Origin: CBDBJL01 sp965206365
GTDB lineage: Bacteria > Pseudomonadota > Alphaproteobacteria > JABAAW01 > JAHZMA01
Direction: 5' to 3'
NCBI GenBank assembly: GCA_965206365.1
Contig: CBDBJL010000016.1
Coordinates: forward strand, 1 to 64,000
DNA length: 64,000 bases
The translations under genes and the position numbers were made by a program. This document shows, in pieces, positions 55,175-63,393 of the stretch. Every line of letters starts with the position of its first letter. Within the stretch, counting starts at the first letter, position 1. The notes below the pieces were generated by a model that saw only the letters and a list, made by a program, of their open reading frames with translations, made no database searches and had not been told where the DNA came from.

Positions 55175-55534
55175 TTAAGGTTCCATAACCAATCGATCCG
55201 CATATTGTGGGATTTCTTGCTGATAACAATCTACACCGGCAATCGTACGATAACACCATCTAGGAACCGCACTTTCAAGCGCGCCTTGTTCCTCTGAATC
55301 TTGACAAACATCACCCCCCTCATCTTGGGCACGCGCCGTACTACATTCCTTACCCATAATAACCTCAAGCACAGTATCTGTTGGTAATTTATCGGTCCAA
55401 ATGGTGTAACCAACACCAACAATAAACATCGAAACATATTGCCCAGGCGTGCACCCGCTAAGAACAAGCGATAGGCCAACCACCAACCCCAACCTTAGTA
55501 ATAATATCTTTTTCAAAATCTTGATGATCACCAA
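55175..55534 (-). CDS. Small Cys-rich lipoprotein
   Basis: A 119-residue lipoprotein: signal peptide LLLRLGLVVGLSLVLSGC with lipobox LSGC. The mature part has a predicted hydrophobic patch (YVSMFIVGVGYTIW), a Cys in MGKECST, another in GDVCQD, and the C-terminal motif PRWCYRTIAGVDCYQQEI. A WCYRTxAxVDCY motif recurs in small lipoproteins of alphaproteobacteria (from memory). The four cysteines may form two disulfides. Function unknown. Stands alone between the zapA unit and the outer-membrane gene. Confidence 0.7.
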   Translation of the reverse strand: MVIIKILKKILLLRLGLVVGLSLVLSGCTPGQYVSMFIVGVGYTIWTDKLPTDTVLEVIMGKECSTARAQDEGGDVCQDSEEQGALESAVPRWCYRTIAGVDCYQQEIPQYADRLVMEP

Positions 55535-55606
55535 CTTACCTTTTGCCCTTATAATGCTTGGTGCTTTATAACACGTAAAATTATGATTACCAATAATTTC
55601 TTTGCC

Positions 55607-56608
55607 TTAGAATTTAACAAAAAAGCGAATAATAGGTCCGTGGCGAACGGTTTCAATTTTCGTTACCTTAATTTTTTTAACAAAATCAGGGCCTAAAAAC
55701 TGCGTTCCTGAAGCATGCAAGCTCCAATGCCGATAACCAACCGCTAAATATTTATTGTGATCCAATTGATATTGCATGGTTACATCACTCAACAACCCGG
55801 CACCGGTACCTGATATTTTTATATTATTACCCGCACCAAGCACCGATTGATAAGCTGTTTCTTTAATATTTCCTGCAAGATTGTTTAAAACATAAACAAT
55901 TTTTGCTTGATACGACAATCTGCCAGCTTGATCGCCAACTTGATAATCAACAAAGCCACCCAAGCGAACACCATCCCACTGAAATTTTTGAGTTGCCACT
56001 AACCTATGAACCGGCGCACTATTGCCTGCCCCCGTTAAATAACTCTTGCCATAACTATTATAATGTTCGGCAAACCGCATATAACCAATCAACCAATGGT
56101 AATTTACCACAGAACGATTAGCGCGAGGATGATACCCCGCCCTTTTCAGGGAAACAAACCGATGCTTACTATCAATCATCATCAACGAAATATCGGTATC
56201 CGTAAAACTTTTCGCCTCAGAAAAAATTGGCGAAGCTCCCCCAGCACATCCGGAAATATCCCCTAATAAACCATTACAAAATTCAGTTTGAGTTTGGATG
56301 CCCGATGCCTTGCCCATTGCCATCGTAACATCAAAAGCCAAATCCTGATCAGAACTTTGATAGCGCCCAACAAATTCTTGAATAAATCCTGCATCATCAT
56401 TCAAATTTGTTGCGATCGGCGTAACAGACGCACGTTGATTTTCCCATCTTAGCTCGCCATAATGTGGCCAAAACGAGGTTTCAACCGTAAATTTGGGTTG
56501 CTTGGAGTTCTGATTAGTAAAATTTTGTGCTGAGGCTGGGAATATTGCCAATAATAACGAGGATAAAAAAACACCCCATAATAGCAATATTTCGACTTTA
56601 CAACTCAT
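55607..56608 (-). CDS. Predicted outer-membrane beta-barrel protein
   Basis: A 333-residue exported protein with a signal peptide (LLLWGVFLSSLLLAIFPASA-Q). The mature part alternates polar and hydrophobic residues with many aromatic strands and ends in RHGPIIRFFVKF, the C-terminal Phe that marks beta-barrel proteins for the BAM machinery. Internal marks are FWPHYGELRWENQ and VNYHWLIGYMRFAEHYNS. No family is recognised. The gene for an acetyltransferase ends 9 bases downstream of its start side, so the two are probably co-transcribed. Confidence 0.7.
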   Translation of the reverse strand: MSCKVEILLLWGVFLSSLLLAIFPASAQNFTNQNSKQPKFTVETSFWPHYGELRWENQRASVTPIATNLNDDAGFIQEFVGRYQSSDQDLAFDVTMAMGKASGIQTQTEFCNGLLGDISGCAGGASPIFSEAKSFTDTDISLMMIDSKHRFVSLKRAGYHPRANRSVVNYHWLIGYMRFAEHYNSYGKSYLTGAGNSAPVHRLVATQKFQWDGVRLGGFVDYQVGDQAGRLSYQAKIVYVLNNLAGNIKETAYQSVLGAGNNIKISGTGAGLLSDVTMQYQLDHNKYLAVGYRHWSLHASGTQFLGPDFVKKIKVTKIETVRHGPIIRFFVKF

Positions 56609-56617
56609 CTTGCCAAT

Positions 56618-57079
56618 TCATCTTCCAAGTGTTTTCAGAAAAACATAGCCCTGATCATCATTGCTGGTTATATTCTGATAATGCGCACGCTGAAATGTTT
56701 TCACCGAAGCGATATTTCCTATTTTTACTTGAGCCACAATACGCATAATTCTTGAATCTAAAAATGATTCTGTTGATAATAACATAACAACAGCTTTACC
56801 TGCTCCACGTTTTTCAGGGTTAAGATACAAAGAAATATTTGCACGATGATCACCACGATAATTAAAGCAAACAACACCTAAATCTTTATCTTTACCCTGG
56901 CCTTCACTGGCGATCAACAACAGAAAATTTTGATCTAAAATCACCCGATCAAACCAGTCACAATGGGTTTTCCACTCGATCTTTTCTGTATTATGCGGCA
57001 TAAGCCGCGTTTGAGCATCATTGCGCCATACAAAAATATTATGACGATCTTGCCGTAATGCCAAACGCATTTCAATCAT
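56618..57079 (-). CDS. GNAT-family N-acetyltransferase
   Basis: About 153 residues. The pattern VWRNDAQTRLMPHN, IEWKTHCDWFDRVI and GVVCFNYRGDHRANISLYL, then PEKRGAGKAVVMLLS (acetyl-CoA loop R-G-x-G-K) and RAHYQNITSND fits GNAT enzymes of the PseH/RimJ-like type with the WRND..TR start. Some of these acetylate sugar amines in flagellin glycosylation, but the substrate cannot be told. I use the ATG at 57079; the frame runs to 57133. It lies 37 bases downstream of rpsD and 9 bases before the barrel gene. Confidence 0.75.
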   Translation of the reverse strand: MIEMRLALRQDRHNIFVWRNDAQTRLMPHNTEKIEWKTHCDWFDRVILDQNFLLLIASEGQGKDKDLGVVCFNYRGDHRANISLYLNPEKRGAGKAVVMLLSTESFLDSRIMRIVAQVKIGNIASVKTFQRAHYQNITSNDDQGYVFLKTLGR

Positions 57080-57170
57080 TGATAATATTCTTCCATTATT
57101 AATCGATACCAAAACCATCTTGAGCAATAGCAATATCCAAACAAAACACCCTACGCAAAAAATTATTATT

Positions 57171-57791
57171 TTAACGGCTGTAAAATTCTGTTACCAAATT
57201 GGGTTCCATCTGCACAGGATAGGGGATATCTTCCAATTTTGGCACTCGAACAAACGTGGCAATCATCTTAGTATAATCAACAGTAACATAATCAGGAACA
57301 TCACGCTCAACAAGAGCGGTTGCTTCCATAACCATCGGAATTTCACGACTTTTCGCGCGCAATTCAATCACATCGCCGGTCTGAACCTGATAAGAAGGAA
57401 TATTGACTCGCTTACCATTAACCTTTAAGTGCCCATGATTCACAATTTGCCGAGCTGCAAAAACTGTTGGAACAAATTTTGCCCGATAAATCACAGCATC
57501 CAACCTTTGCTCAAGCAAACCCACAAGATTCTCACCCGTATCCCCACGTCGACGTTGTGCCTCTTGATAATAACGCCGAAATTGACGCTCGCCAATATTC
57601 CCATAATACCCTTTTAATCGTTGCTTCGCCATTAATTGCAGCCCAAAATCAGATTGCTTCTTGCGCCTTTTCGCTGCACCATGCTGACCAGGCCCGGTAT
57701 CACGGCGATTTAATGGGCTTTTGGGCCGCCCCCAAAGATTCAGCCCCAAACGGCGATTAATTTTATATTTTGACGATTGACGTTTTGACAT
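57171..57791 (-). CDS. rpsD: 30S ribosomal protein S4
   Basis: Primary 16S rRNA-binding protein that starts 30S assembly. The 206 residues show the S4 N-terminal domain (RLGLNLWGRPKSPLNRRDTG, QHGAAKRRKKQSDFG) without zinc cysteines, the S4 RNA-binding fold (LEQRLDAVIYRAKFVPTVFA, RQIVNHGHLKVNGKRVN), and the usual C-terminus EFYSR. It is a single gene here, apart from the spc/alpha operons, as in several alphaproteobacteria. Confidence 0.97.
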   Translation of the reverse strand: MSKRQSSKYKINRRLGLNLWGRPKSPLNRRDTGPGQHGAAKRRKKQSDFGLQLMAKQRLKGYYGNIGERQFRRYYQEAQRRRGDTGENLVGLLEQRLDAVIYRAKFVPTVFAARQIVNHGHLKVNGKRVNIPSYQVQTGDVIELRAKSREIPMVMEATALVERDVPDYVTVDYTKMIATFVRVPKLEDIPYPVQMEPNLVTEFYSR

Positions 57792-58181
57792 TAAAAAATA
57801 TCCTTATCTTTTTATCTTCACGCATCTTATTTCGGCAAATTCCATAAGATCCCGAAAGATAATTTTTTATCACGGAACAAGCCAACCATATTGATGCAAG
57901 ACTAAGAACCACATTTATTATCCTGCTCAGCAAACCATAGACATTCAAAATCACTGAAAATACACTCAAGAACTTCACCTAGCTTCATTGCCAAAATAAC
58001 CATAAATTACAATCAACAAGAAAAATTGCCAAGAAAAAATGCCAAGGAAAATTGCAGGGAGCCTAAGCCCCTCTTGCAGGAATGGCAAAATCATAACATA
58101 TTTTTTATTATTATCAACCTTTCTTCACAAAACTATCTTTCTTTTAGATATTTTCTTGCAATTTTCGTTTTCCTAACCATA
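57792..58181. other. Divergent intergenic region between rpsD and hslV
   Basis: About 390 AT-rich bases. An in-frame open stretch (58026-58181) runs into hslV but is not HslV-like. No tRNA, terminator or clear promoter was recognised. Confidence 0.5.
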
Positions 58182-58718
58182 ATGCAGAGAATGAAACTTT
58201 ATGGAACAACAATTCTTTCTGTACGCAAAGGCGATCAAGTTGTCATTGCAGGCGATGGCCAGGTAAGCCTGGGGCCAACCGTAATGAAAGCGAACGCAGT
58301 TAAAGTACGCCACCTAAGCTCTGGTAGTGTTATTGTCGGCTTTGCTGGTGCCACCGCCGACGCCTTTACTTTATTTGAACGGTTAGAAAACAAACTAGAA
58401 CAATACCCAGCCCAGTTAACGCGTGCTTGCGTGGAACTTGCCAAGGATTGGCGTACCGACAAATATTTACGCAAATTAGAAGCGATGATGATTGTTGTTG
58501 ATAAAACGATCTCACTCACCCTATCGGGTACCGGTGATGTAATTGAGCCTGAAGATGGGTTAATTGCCATCGGATCAGGGGGAATGTATGCCTTAGCTGC
58601 CGCCCGGGCCTTGTATCAGCACATCGATGATCCTGAAGAAATTGCTCGCCAAGCCATGAAAATTGCCAGCGACATTTGTATTTATACTAATAATAACTTG
58701 ACTGTTGAAAAATTATGA
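58182..58718 (+). CDS. hslV: HslV, proteasome-like peptidase subunit
   Basis: Forms the dodecameric peptidase of the HslUV protease. After a short propeptide, catalytic Thr follows Gly in LYGTTILSVRKGDQVVIAGD, and the family block GDGQVSLGPTVMKANAVKV and GFAGATADAFTLFERLE are present. About 178 residues. The ATG at 58182 gives a 9-residue leader before TT; 58191 is also possible. The stop overlaps the hslU start (ATGA). Confidence 0.95.
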   Translation: MQRMKLYGTTILSVRKGDQVVIAGDGQVSLGPTVMKANAVKVRHLSSGSVIVGFAGATADAFTLFERLENKLEQYPAQLTRACVELAKDWRTDKYLRKLEAMMIVVDKTISLTLSGTGDVIEPEDGLIAIGSGGMYALAAARALYQHIDDPEEIARQAMKIASDICIYTNNNLTVEKL

Positions 58719-60025
58719 ATAATTTTACTCCTGCTGAAACTATTGCCCATCTTAATAATTATATTGTGGGACAACACGATGCAAAACGTGCCGTTGCCAT
58801 TGCGCTTCGCAACCGTTGGCGACGACGACAATTAAAAGGTGCCATGCGCGATGAGATTCAACCAAAAAACATTCTCATGATTGGTCCCACCGGTTGTGGC
58901 AAAACCGAAATTGCCCGCCGTTTGGCAAAATTATCACACGCACCTTTTATTAAGGTGGAAGCGACAAAATTTACCGAAGTTGGCTATGTAGGGCGTGATG
59001 TTGAACAGATCATCCGTGATTTGCTGGAAATTACCATCAATATGGTGCGTAACGAGCACCGTATCCATGTTACTGAGCGTGCTGAAAGGAATGCCGAAAA
59101 TCGTGTCATCGAAGCCTTAACAGGCGCAGGAGCGACCGATAGCACCAAGGAAAAATTCCGAAACCAGCTCAGAAATAACGAATTAGACGATTTGGATATT
59201 GAAATTAATGTCCAAGATACTGGTCATTCACAAATGCCAATGCTGGATATTCCCGGCATGCCAGGGGCCCAAATGGGCATGTTAAATATTGGTGAAATGT
59301 TGGGAAGAACTTTTGGCTCACCCACACAAAAACGGACCCTATCGGTGAAAGATTCCTACGAAGTTTTACTCAATGAAGAGAGTAATAAGTTAATCGACCC
59401 CGAAAAAGTTATTAAAGAGGCAATCAAACGCTGTGAACAATCGGGGATTGTGTTTTTAGATGAAATTGACAAAACTTGCGCGCGCTCGCAACATCACGGT
59501 GGCGATATTTCACGTGAAGGTGTTCAGCGCGATTTACTTCCCCTGATTGAAGGCACAAATATTTCTACAAAATACGGCACTGTGCGTTCCGACCATATTT
59601 TATTCATCACTTCAGGGGCATTTCATACCGCAAAACCTTCAGATTTGTTGCCTGAATTGCAAGGCCGTTTGCCGATACGTGTTGAGCTGACCTCTCTTAA
59701 TCGTGATGATTTTTTTCGAATCTTGACCGAACCGAAAAATGCTTTAATTGCACAATATCAAGCTTTGTTGGCTACCGAAAATGTAACTTTGGAATTTACC
59801 GAAGAAGCCTTGCATAAAATTGCCGATATCGCCCAAACCATTAACGAACAAGTGGAAAATATTGGGGCACGACGTTTGCATACCGTGTTAGAAAAATTGC
59901 TGGAAGAAATTAGCTTTACCGCCAGCGATAAAGCGGGTGAAATTATCACCATTGATGCTGATATCGTTACTGAAAAATTAGAAATTTTAATGAAAAGCAC
60001 TGATTTATCTCGCTTTATCTTATAG
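58715..60025 (+). CDS. hslU: HslU, ATPase subunit of the HslUV protease
   Basis: AAA+ unfoldase for HslV. Motifs: VGQHDAKRAVAIALRNRWRR, Walker A GPTGCGKTEIARR, FTEVGYVGRDVEQIIRDL, Walker B IVFLDEIDK, a Met/Gly-rich I domain (MPMLDIPGMPGAQMGML) and the C-terminal sensor 2 NIGARRLHTVLEKLLEEI ending in DLSRFIL. 436 residues. The I domain is normal in size. The last residues contact HslV. Confidence 0.97.
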   Translation: MNNFTPAETIAHLNNYIVGQHDAKRAVAIALRNRWRRRQLKGAMRDEIQPKNILMIGPTGCGKTEIARRLAKLSHAPFIKVEATKFTEVGYVGRDVEQIIRDLLEITINMVRNEHRIHVTERAERNAENRVIEALTGAGATDSTKEKFRNQLRNNELDDLDIEINVQDTGHSQMPMLDIPGMPGAQMGMLNIGEMLGRTFGSPTQKRTLSVKDSYEVLLNEESNKLIDPEKVIKEAIKRCEQSGIVFLDEIDKTCARSQHHGGDISREGVQRDLLPLIEGTNISTKYGTVRSDHILFITSGAFHTAKPSDLLPELQGRLPIRVELTSLNRDDFFRILTEPKNALIAQYQALLATENVTLEFTEEALHKIADIAQTINEQVENIGARRLHTVLEKLLEEISFTASDKAGEIITIDADIVTEKLEILMKSTDLSRFIL

Positions 60026-60112
60026 TTTTTTTTGTTAAGATGGTATAAATAAATGGAAAGGTAATCTTTACCTAATTTTTGTGCAGAAACATTGCGAGAA
60101 AAGGGCTAACTC

Positions 60113-61405
60113 ATGGTCAAAACCGTTACTTTCACCGACAATCAAACCGGGCAGCAAGTTGAATTTCCTGTGCTGGAAGGCACTCAAGGACCTGATTTAA
60201 TTGATATTCGCACCCTTTATAGCAAAACAGGCTATTTCACTTTCGACCCCGGCTATGGGCAAACAGGGGCCTGCGAATCTGAAATTACTTTTATCGATGG
60301 CGATCAAGGCATCTTGCAACATCGTGGTTATTCAATCGAAGATTTAGCCAGTAAAAGTAGCTTTTTAGAAGTTTGCTATTTATTATTACATAATGAATTA
60401 CCCACATCGAATCAGTATCATCAATTTCGACAAGAAATTGTGGATCATCGGCTACTCAACGAACAAATAAATTTTTTCTTTCGTGGCTTCAGGCATGATT
60501 CTCACCCAATGGCAATTTTGGTTGGCATTGTTGGTGCTCTTTCTTCTTTTTATCATGATAGCCTAGATTTACATTCGGCGGAAAGCCGATTGTTGGCTTG
60601 CTATCGCCTAATTGCCAAAATACCTGTAATTGTCGCCAATGCCTATAAATATTCGATCGGACAACCGTTTATTTATCCACATGAAGATTATGTTTATACC
60701 GATAATTTCCTATTCATGACATTTAGTCGCCCTAATCATAAATATCATCTTGTTCCCGAAGTTTCCAAGGCTCTTGATCAAATTTTTATCCTCCATGCTG
60801 ATCACGAACAAAATGCTTCCACTTCTACAGTTAGGATGGCAGGCTCAACTGGCGCCAACCCTTATGCGGCAATTTCTGCAGGCATTTCAGCTTTGTGGGG
60901 GCCGGCGCATGGCGGTGCGAATGAAGAAGTTTTAAATATGCTGAAATCTATGGGCAGTACGGATAAAATTCCTGAATATATTCGCCGTGCGAAAGATAAA
61001 AACGACCCCTTTCGGTTGATGGGTTTTGGGCATCGAGTCTATAAAAATTTTGATCCACGTGCCAATGTCCTGCGCGCAGCTTGCCATAACATGCTAGAAG
61101 CGTTGGGGAAAAAAGATGAGCCATTGCTGAAATTAGCCCTAGAAATGGAACGGATTGCTTTGGAAGATGAATATTTCATCGAGCGCAAATTATTCCCCAA
61201 TGTTGATTTTTATTCTGGCATTATTTTAGAAGCCATTGGCTTTCCCTCTTATATGTTTACGCCTTTATTCGCCTTGGCACGTACATCAGGTTGGATTGCG
61301 CAATGGAAAGAAATTTATGAAAATAACACCAACAAATTATGTCGCCCGCGCCAACTTTATTTGGGCAAAACTACACGTGATTATCTTGAAATCAACCAAA
61401 GGTAA
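60113..61405 (+). CDS. gltA: Citrate synthase
   Basis: Condenses oxaloacetate and acetyl-CoA. Bacterial type II enzyme of 430 residues: ITFIDGDQGILQHRGYSIED, the catalytic His in WGPAHGGANEEVL, the pair GFGHRVYKNFDPRA with the second His, and the Asp in FFPNVDFYSGI-type text (LFPNVDFYSGIILEAI). The N-terminal extension TGACESEITFIDGD is typical of proteobacterial GltA. It follows hslU by 87 bases and ends the intact block before a pseudogene. Confidence 0.96.
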   Translation: MVKTVTFTDNQTGQQVEFPVLEGTQGPDLIDIRTLYSKTGYFTFDPGYGQTGACESEITFIDGDQGILQHRGYSIEDLASKSSFLEVCYLLLHNELPTSNQYHQFRQEIVDHRLLNEQINFFFRGFRHDSHPMAILVGIVGALSSFYHDSLDLHSAESRLLACYRLIAKIPVIVANAYKYSIGQPFIYPHEDYVYTDNFLFMTFSRPNHKYHLVPEVSKALDQIFILHADHEQNASTSTVRMAGSTGANPYAAISAGISALWGPAHGGANEEVLNMLKSMGSTDKIPEYIRRAKDKNDPFRLMGFGHRVYKNFDPRANVLRAACHNMLEALGKKDEPLLKLALEMERIALEDEYFIERKLFPNVDFYSGIILEAIGFPSYMFTPLFALARTSGWIAQWKEIYENNTNKLCRPRQLYLGKTTRDYLEINQR

Positions 61406-61479
61406 TGTTTCTGTGCGATCACTACAAAATTTATCCAAAATATCTAAAAATAAATTATTTGGTAAAAATTTCTGACTCT

Positions 61480-62098
61480 ATATTAAAAACAAAAATGTTG
61501 ATAACGGCATTAAGGAAGCTATCAAAAAGACAGGTGGTGATTTTTGGGATCTCAATAATGGCATATCATTAGCTGTCATGAATTTGATCATGATGGAATA
61601 TCAAACTCAAATGAGTTTTCAGTAATTAATGGCTGTGAAACCACTAGCCTAATCGGTAACGAGGAAAACATAACTGAAGATTTCTGTGAAACCAACAAAA
61701 GAACAAGATTTTGATGCGTTTGTGAACAAGATTGCCACCGCTTCAAACTCACCAAAACCGATAACTTAAAAGCCAATAACCCAGAAATGCAACAGTTGCA
61801 AAAAACTACAAGGAAAGAGATATCATCCGAAATTGCGATTTTTTCATCATTGCCTGAAAATGAAGAATTAGCAGATGATGATAACAAAACACTTAACAGG
61901 CTTTTTGATACCCTGATTGCAAGGATTGAAGGACAAATTCCCCAAGATACGAATGCGGCGAAATGTATGAAGGATCAAAAACAATATGATGATTTTGCAG
62001 AAAAACTCTATGATGATTGTTTTCCTAATAAAGTGATCGGGGTCAAAAATTCTATCGAACACGACATCCTTAACCCTTGCAAAGAAATTTTTCAATAA
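61480..62098 (+). pseudogene. Decayed protein-coding remnant, at least three frameshifts
   Basis: Protein-like text appears in turn in three frames: NVDNGIKEAIKKTGGDFWDL (from 61492), then DGISNSNEFSVINGCETTS to about 61712, then KEQDFDAFVNKIATASNS, then TDNLKANNPEMQQLQKTT and the longest open part at 61787-62098 (LADDDNKTLNRLFDTLIARI, AAKCMKDQKQYDDFAEKLYD). Together about 200 residues, helical and acidic, with a few Cys. No family recognised. With at least three frame changes it is most likely a dead gene; the last part alone might still be translated. Confidence 0.5.
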
Positions 62099-62116
62099 TC
62101 CAAATAAATCGCAAAG

Positions 62117-62953
62117 CTAGTTGGAATGCAATGATAAATTTTCGCGCTGATATTTTGCTTTGCGCCGCATGAGATCCAACCGATATTGCTTCCCAGCCAC
62201 ACCGGCATCGTTCAGGCGATCGCAGATCATGCGGTAATATTCGGGGTGAATTTCGCAAGAAATAAAATTGCGATTCAATTCCTGACAACGCATAATTTCA
62301 GAGCCACTTCCACCAAACAAAATAAAGCAAGTATCCTGCTGTTGTGTGCTGGCTTTAATTAACATTTCCACAAGATCTAGGGGAATTTGACAAGCGTGAA
62401 ATGTTTTGTCTTGTGAAACATTCTTCACCAAATCATAATAGAACCAACTATAAGGCATACGCCCCTTATGCCCATCGGCTATTCTTTTGCGGATCCTTTT
62501 ATCGGTTGGATTTTGATATGGCTCTGCCACATTATTTTTATAAAATTTATTATTTTTCGACTTCGTAGCATGCAAAATAGAACGATGCGCGGTGGTGAAG
62601 CGCCGCTGTGTATGCCCAATATTGGTATTATAAACCCAGGCATAATCCTGCACATCATGGGCATGCTCATCTAAAAACTTAACCCGCAGATGGGCATTTT
62701 GTTTGGGATAATTCATCATAAATAAATTACCATCAAACTTTAATACCCGCATCGCCTCCCGAGTTAATTCAATATACCATTGAATATATTGCTCCCAATG
62801 CGTTATATATTTTTTTCCAGAATAATTAACGCCCACCCCATAATCGGGGTCACCATAGATCATATCCAACGAATGATCCGGCAATCTCCTTAAAATTGTC
62901 AACACATCCTGGTTGAAAATTTGATTCTGATATTCCTCTGCAGATAATTCCAT
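62117..62953 (-). CDS. Orphan DNA methyltransferase, beta class, with DPDY
   Basis: About 278 residues. The catalytic motif IV is MIYGDPDYGVGVNYSG, with Asp in the place of the second Pro of DPPY (D35-P-D-Y from the ATG at 62953). Motif I comes later as CFILFGGSGSEIMRCQEL, where FGGSGSE replaces FAGSGT. The order IV then I is beta class. The middle has a basic DNA-facing part (NPTDKRIRKRIADGHKGRMP). No restriction gene is near. Methylases with DPDY exist but I cannot name the target. TTG at 62968 is an alternative start. The flanking sequence is a pseudogene on one side and empty on the other. Confidence 0.75.
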   Translation of the reverse strand: MELSAEEYQNQIFNQDVLTILRRLPDHSLDMIYGDPDYGVGVNYSGKKYITHWEQYIQWYIELTREAMRVLKFDGNLFMMNYPKQNAHLRVKFLDEHAHDVQDYAWVYNTNIGHTQRRFTTAHRSILHATKSKNNKFYKNNVAEPYQNPTDKRIRKRIADGHKGRMPYSWFYYDLVKNVSQDKTFHACQIPLDLVEMLIKASTQQQDTCFILFGGSGSEIMRCQELNRNFISCEIHPEYYRMICDRLNDAGVAGKQYRLDLMRRKAKYQRENLSLHSN

Positions 62954-62968
62954 CACCGCGTGCCCCAA

Positions 62969-63393
62969 ATTATAGTGTTGGTTTTAGCAAATTTTAAGCG
63001 AATCTAAATTCAGTGTATTTATTGCTTATCTGAAAGATATCGTGATTGCTTGCCACACATCACACAAATAACGTAGCACAAATAACGCATTCGACAAATT
63101 TACTTTTTCTAACATTTTCTTGCTTCTCATCTTAATACCCGCACGAGACCAAACAAAAACTCACTCATCATACCATAACCAAATTTTATCCTGAAACCCA
63201 AAAAATTTAGCGGATTAACACAGAATAATCCCCTTAATTTTTCAATCACCACTTTTCAAACCACCGATGCTACGCGAAAATAACCAATAATTCCAACATT
63301 ACCATTCGCTTATCAGCAAAACGTAACTCGTTTGCATCATAGCCTGATTTTTGTTACTGTAATCTTCAGTTAGATTAACACATAAGGGGAATA
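62969..63393. other. Intergenic region with a 14-bp tandem duplication
   Basis: About 425 bases between divergent genes with no gene. CACAAATAACGTAG (63063-63076) is followed at once by CACAAATAACGCAT (63077-63090), an imperfect 14-bp duplication. No tRNA or terminator seen. Confidence 0.5.

Noticed and set aside
58026..58181. Upstream in-frame extension of hslV
   Set aside because: The catalytic Thr lies just after the ATG at 58182; the extension is not HslV-like.
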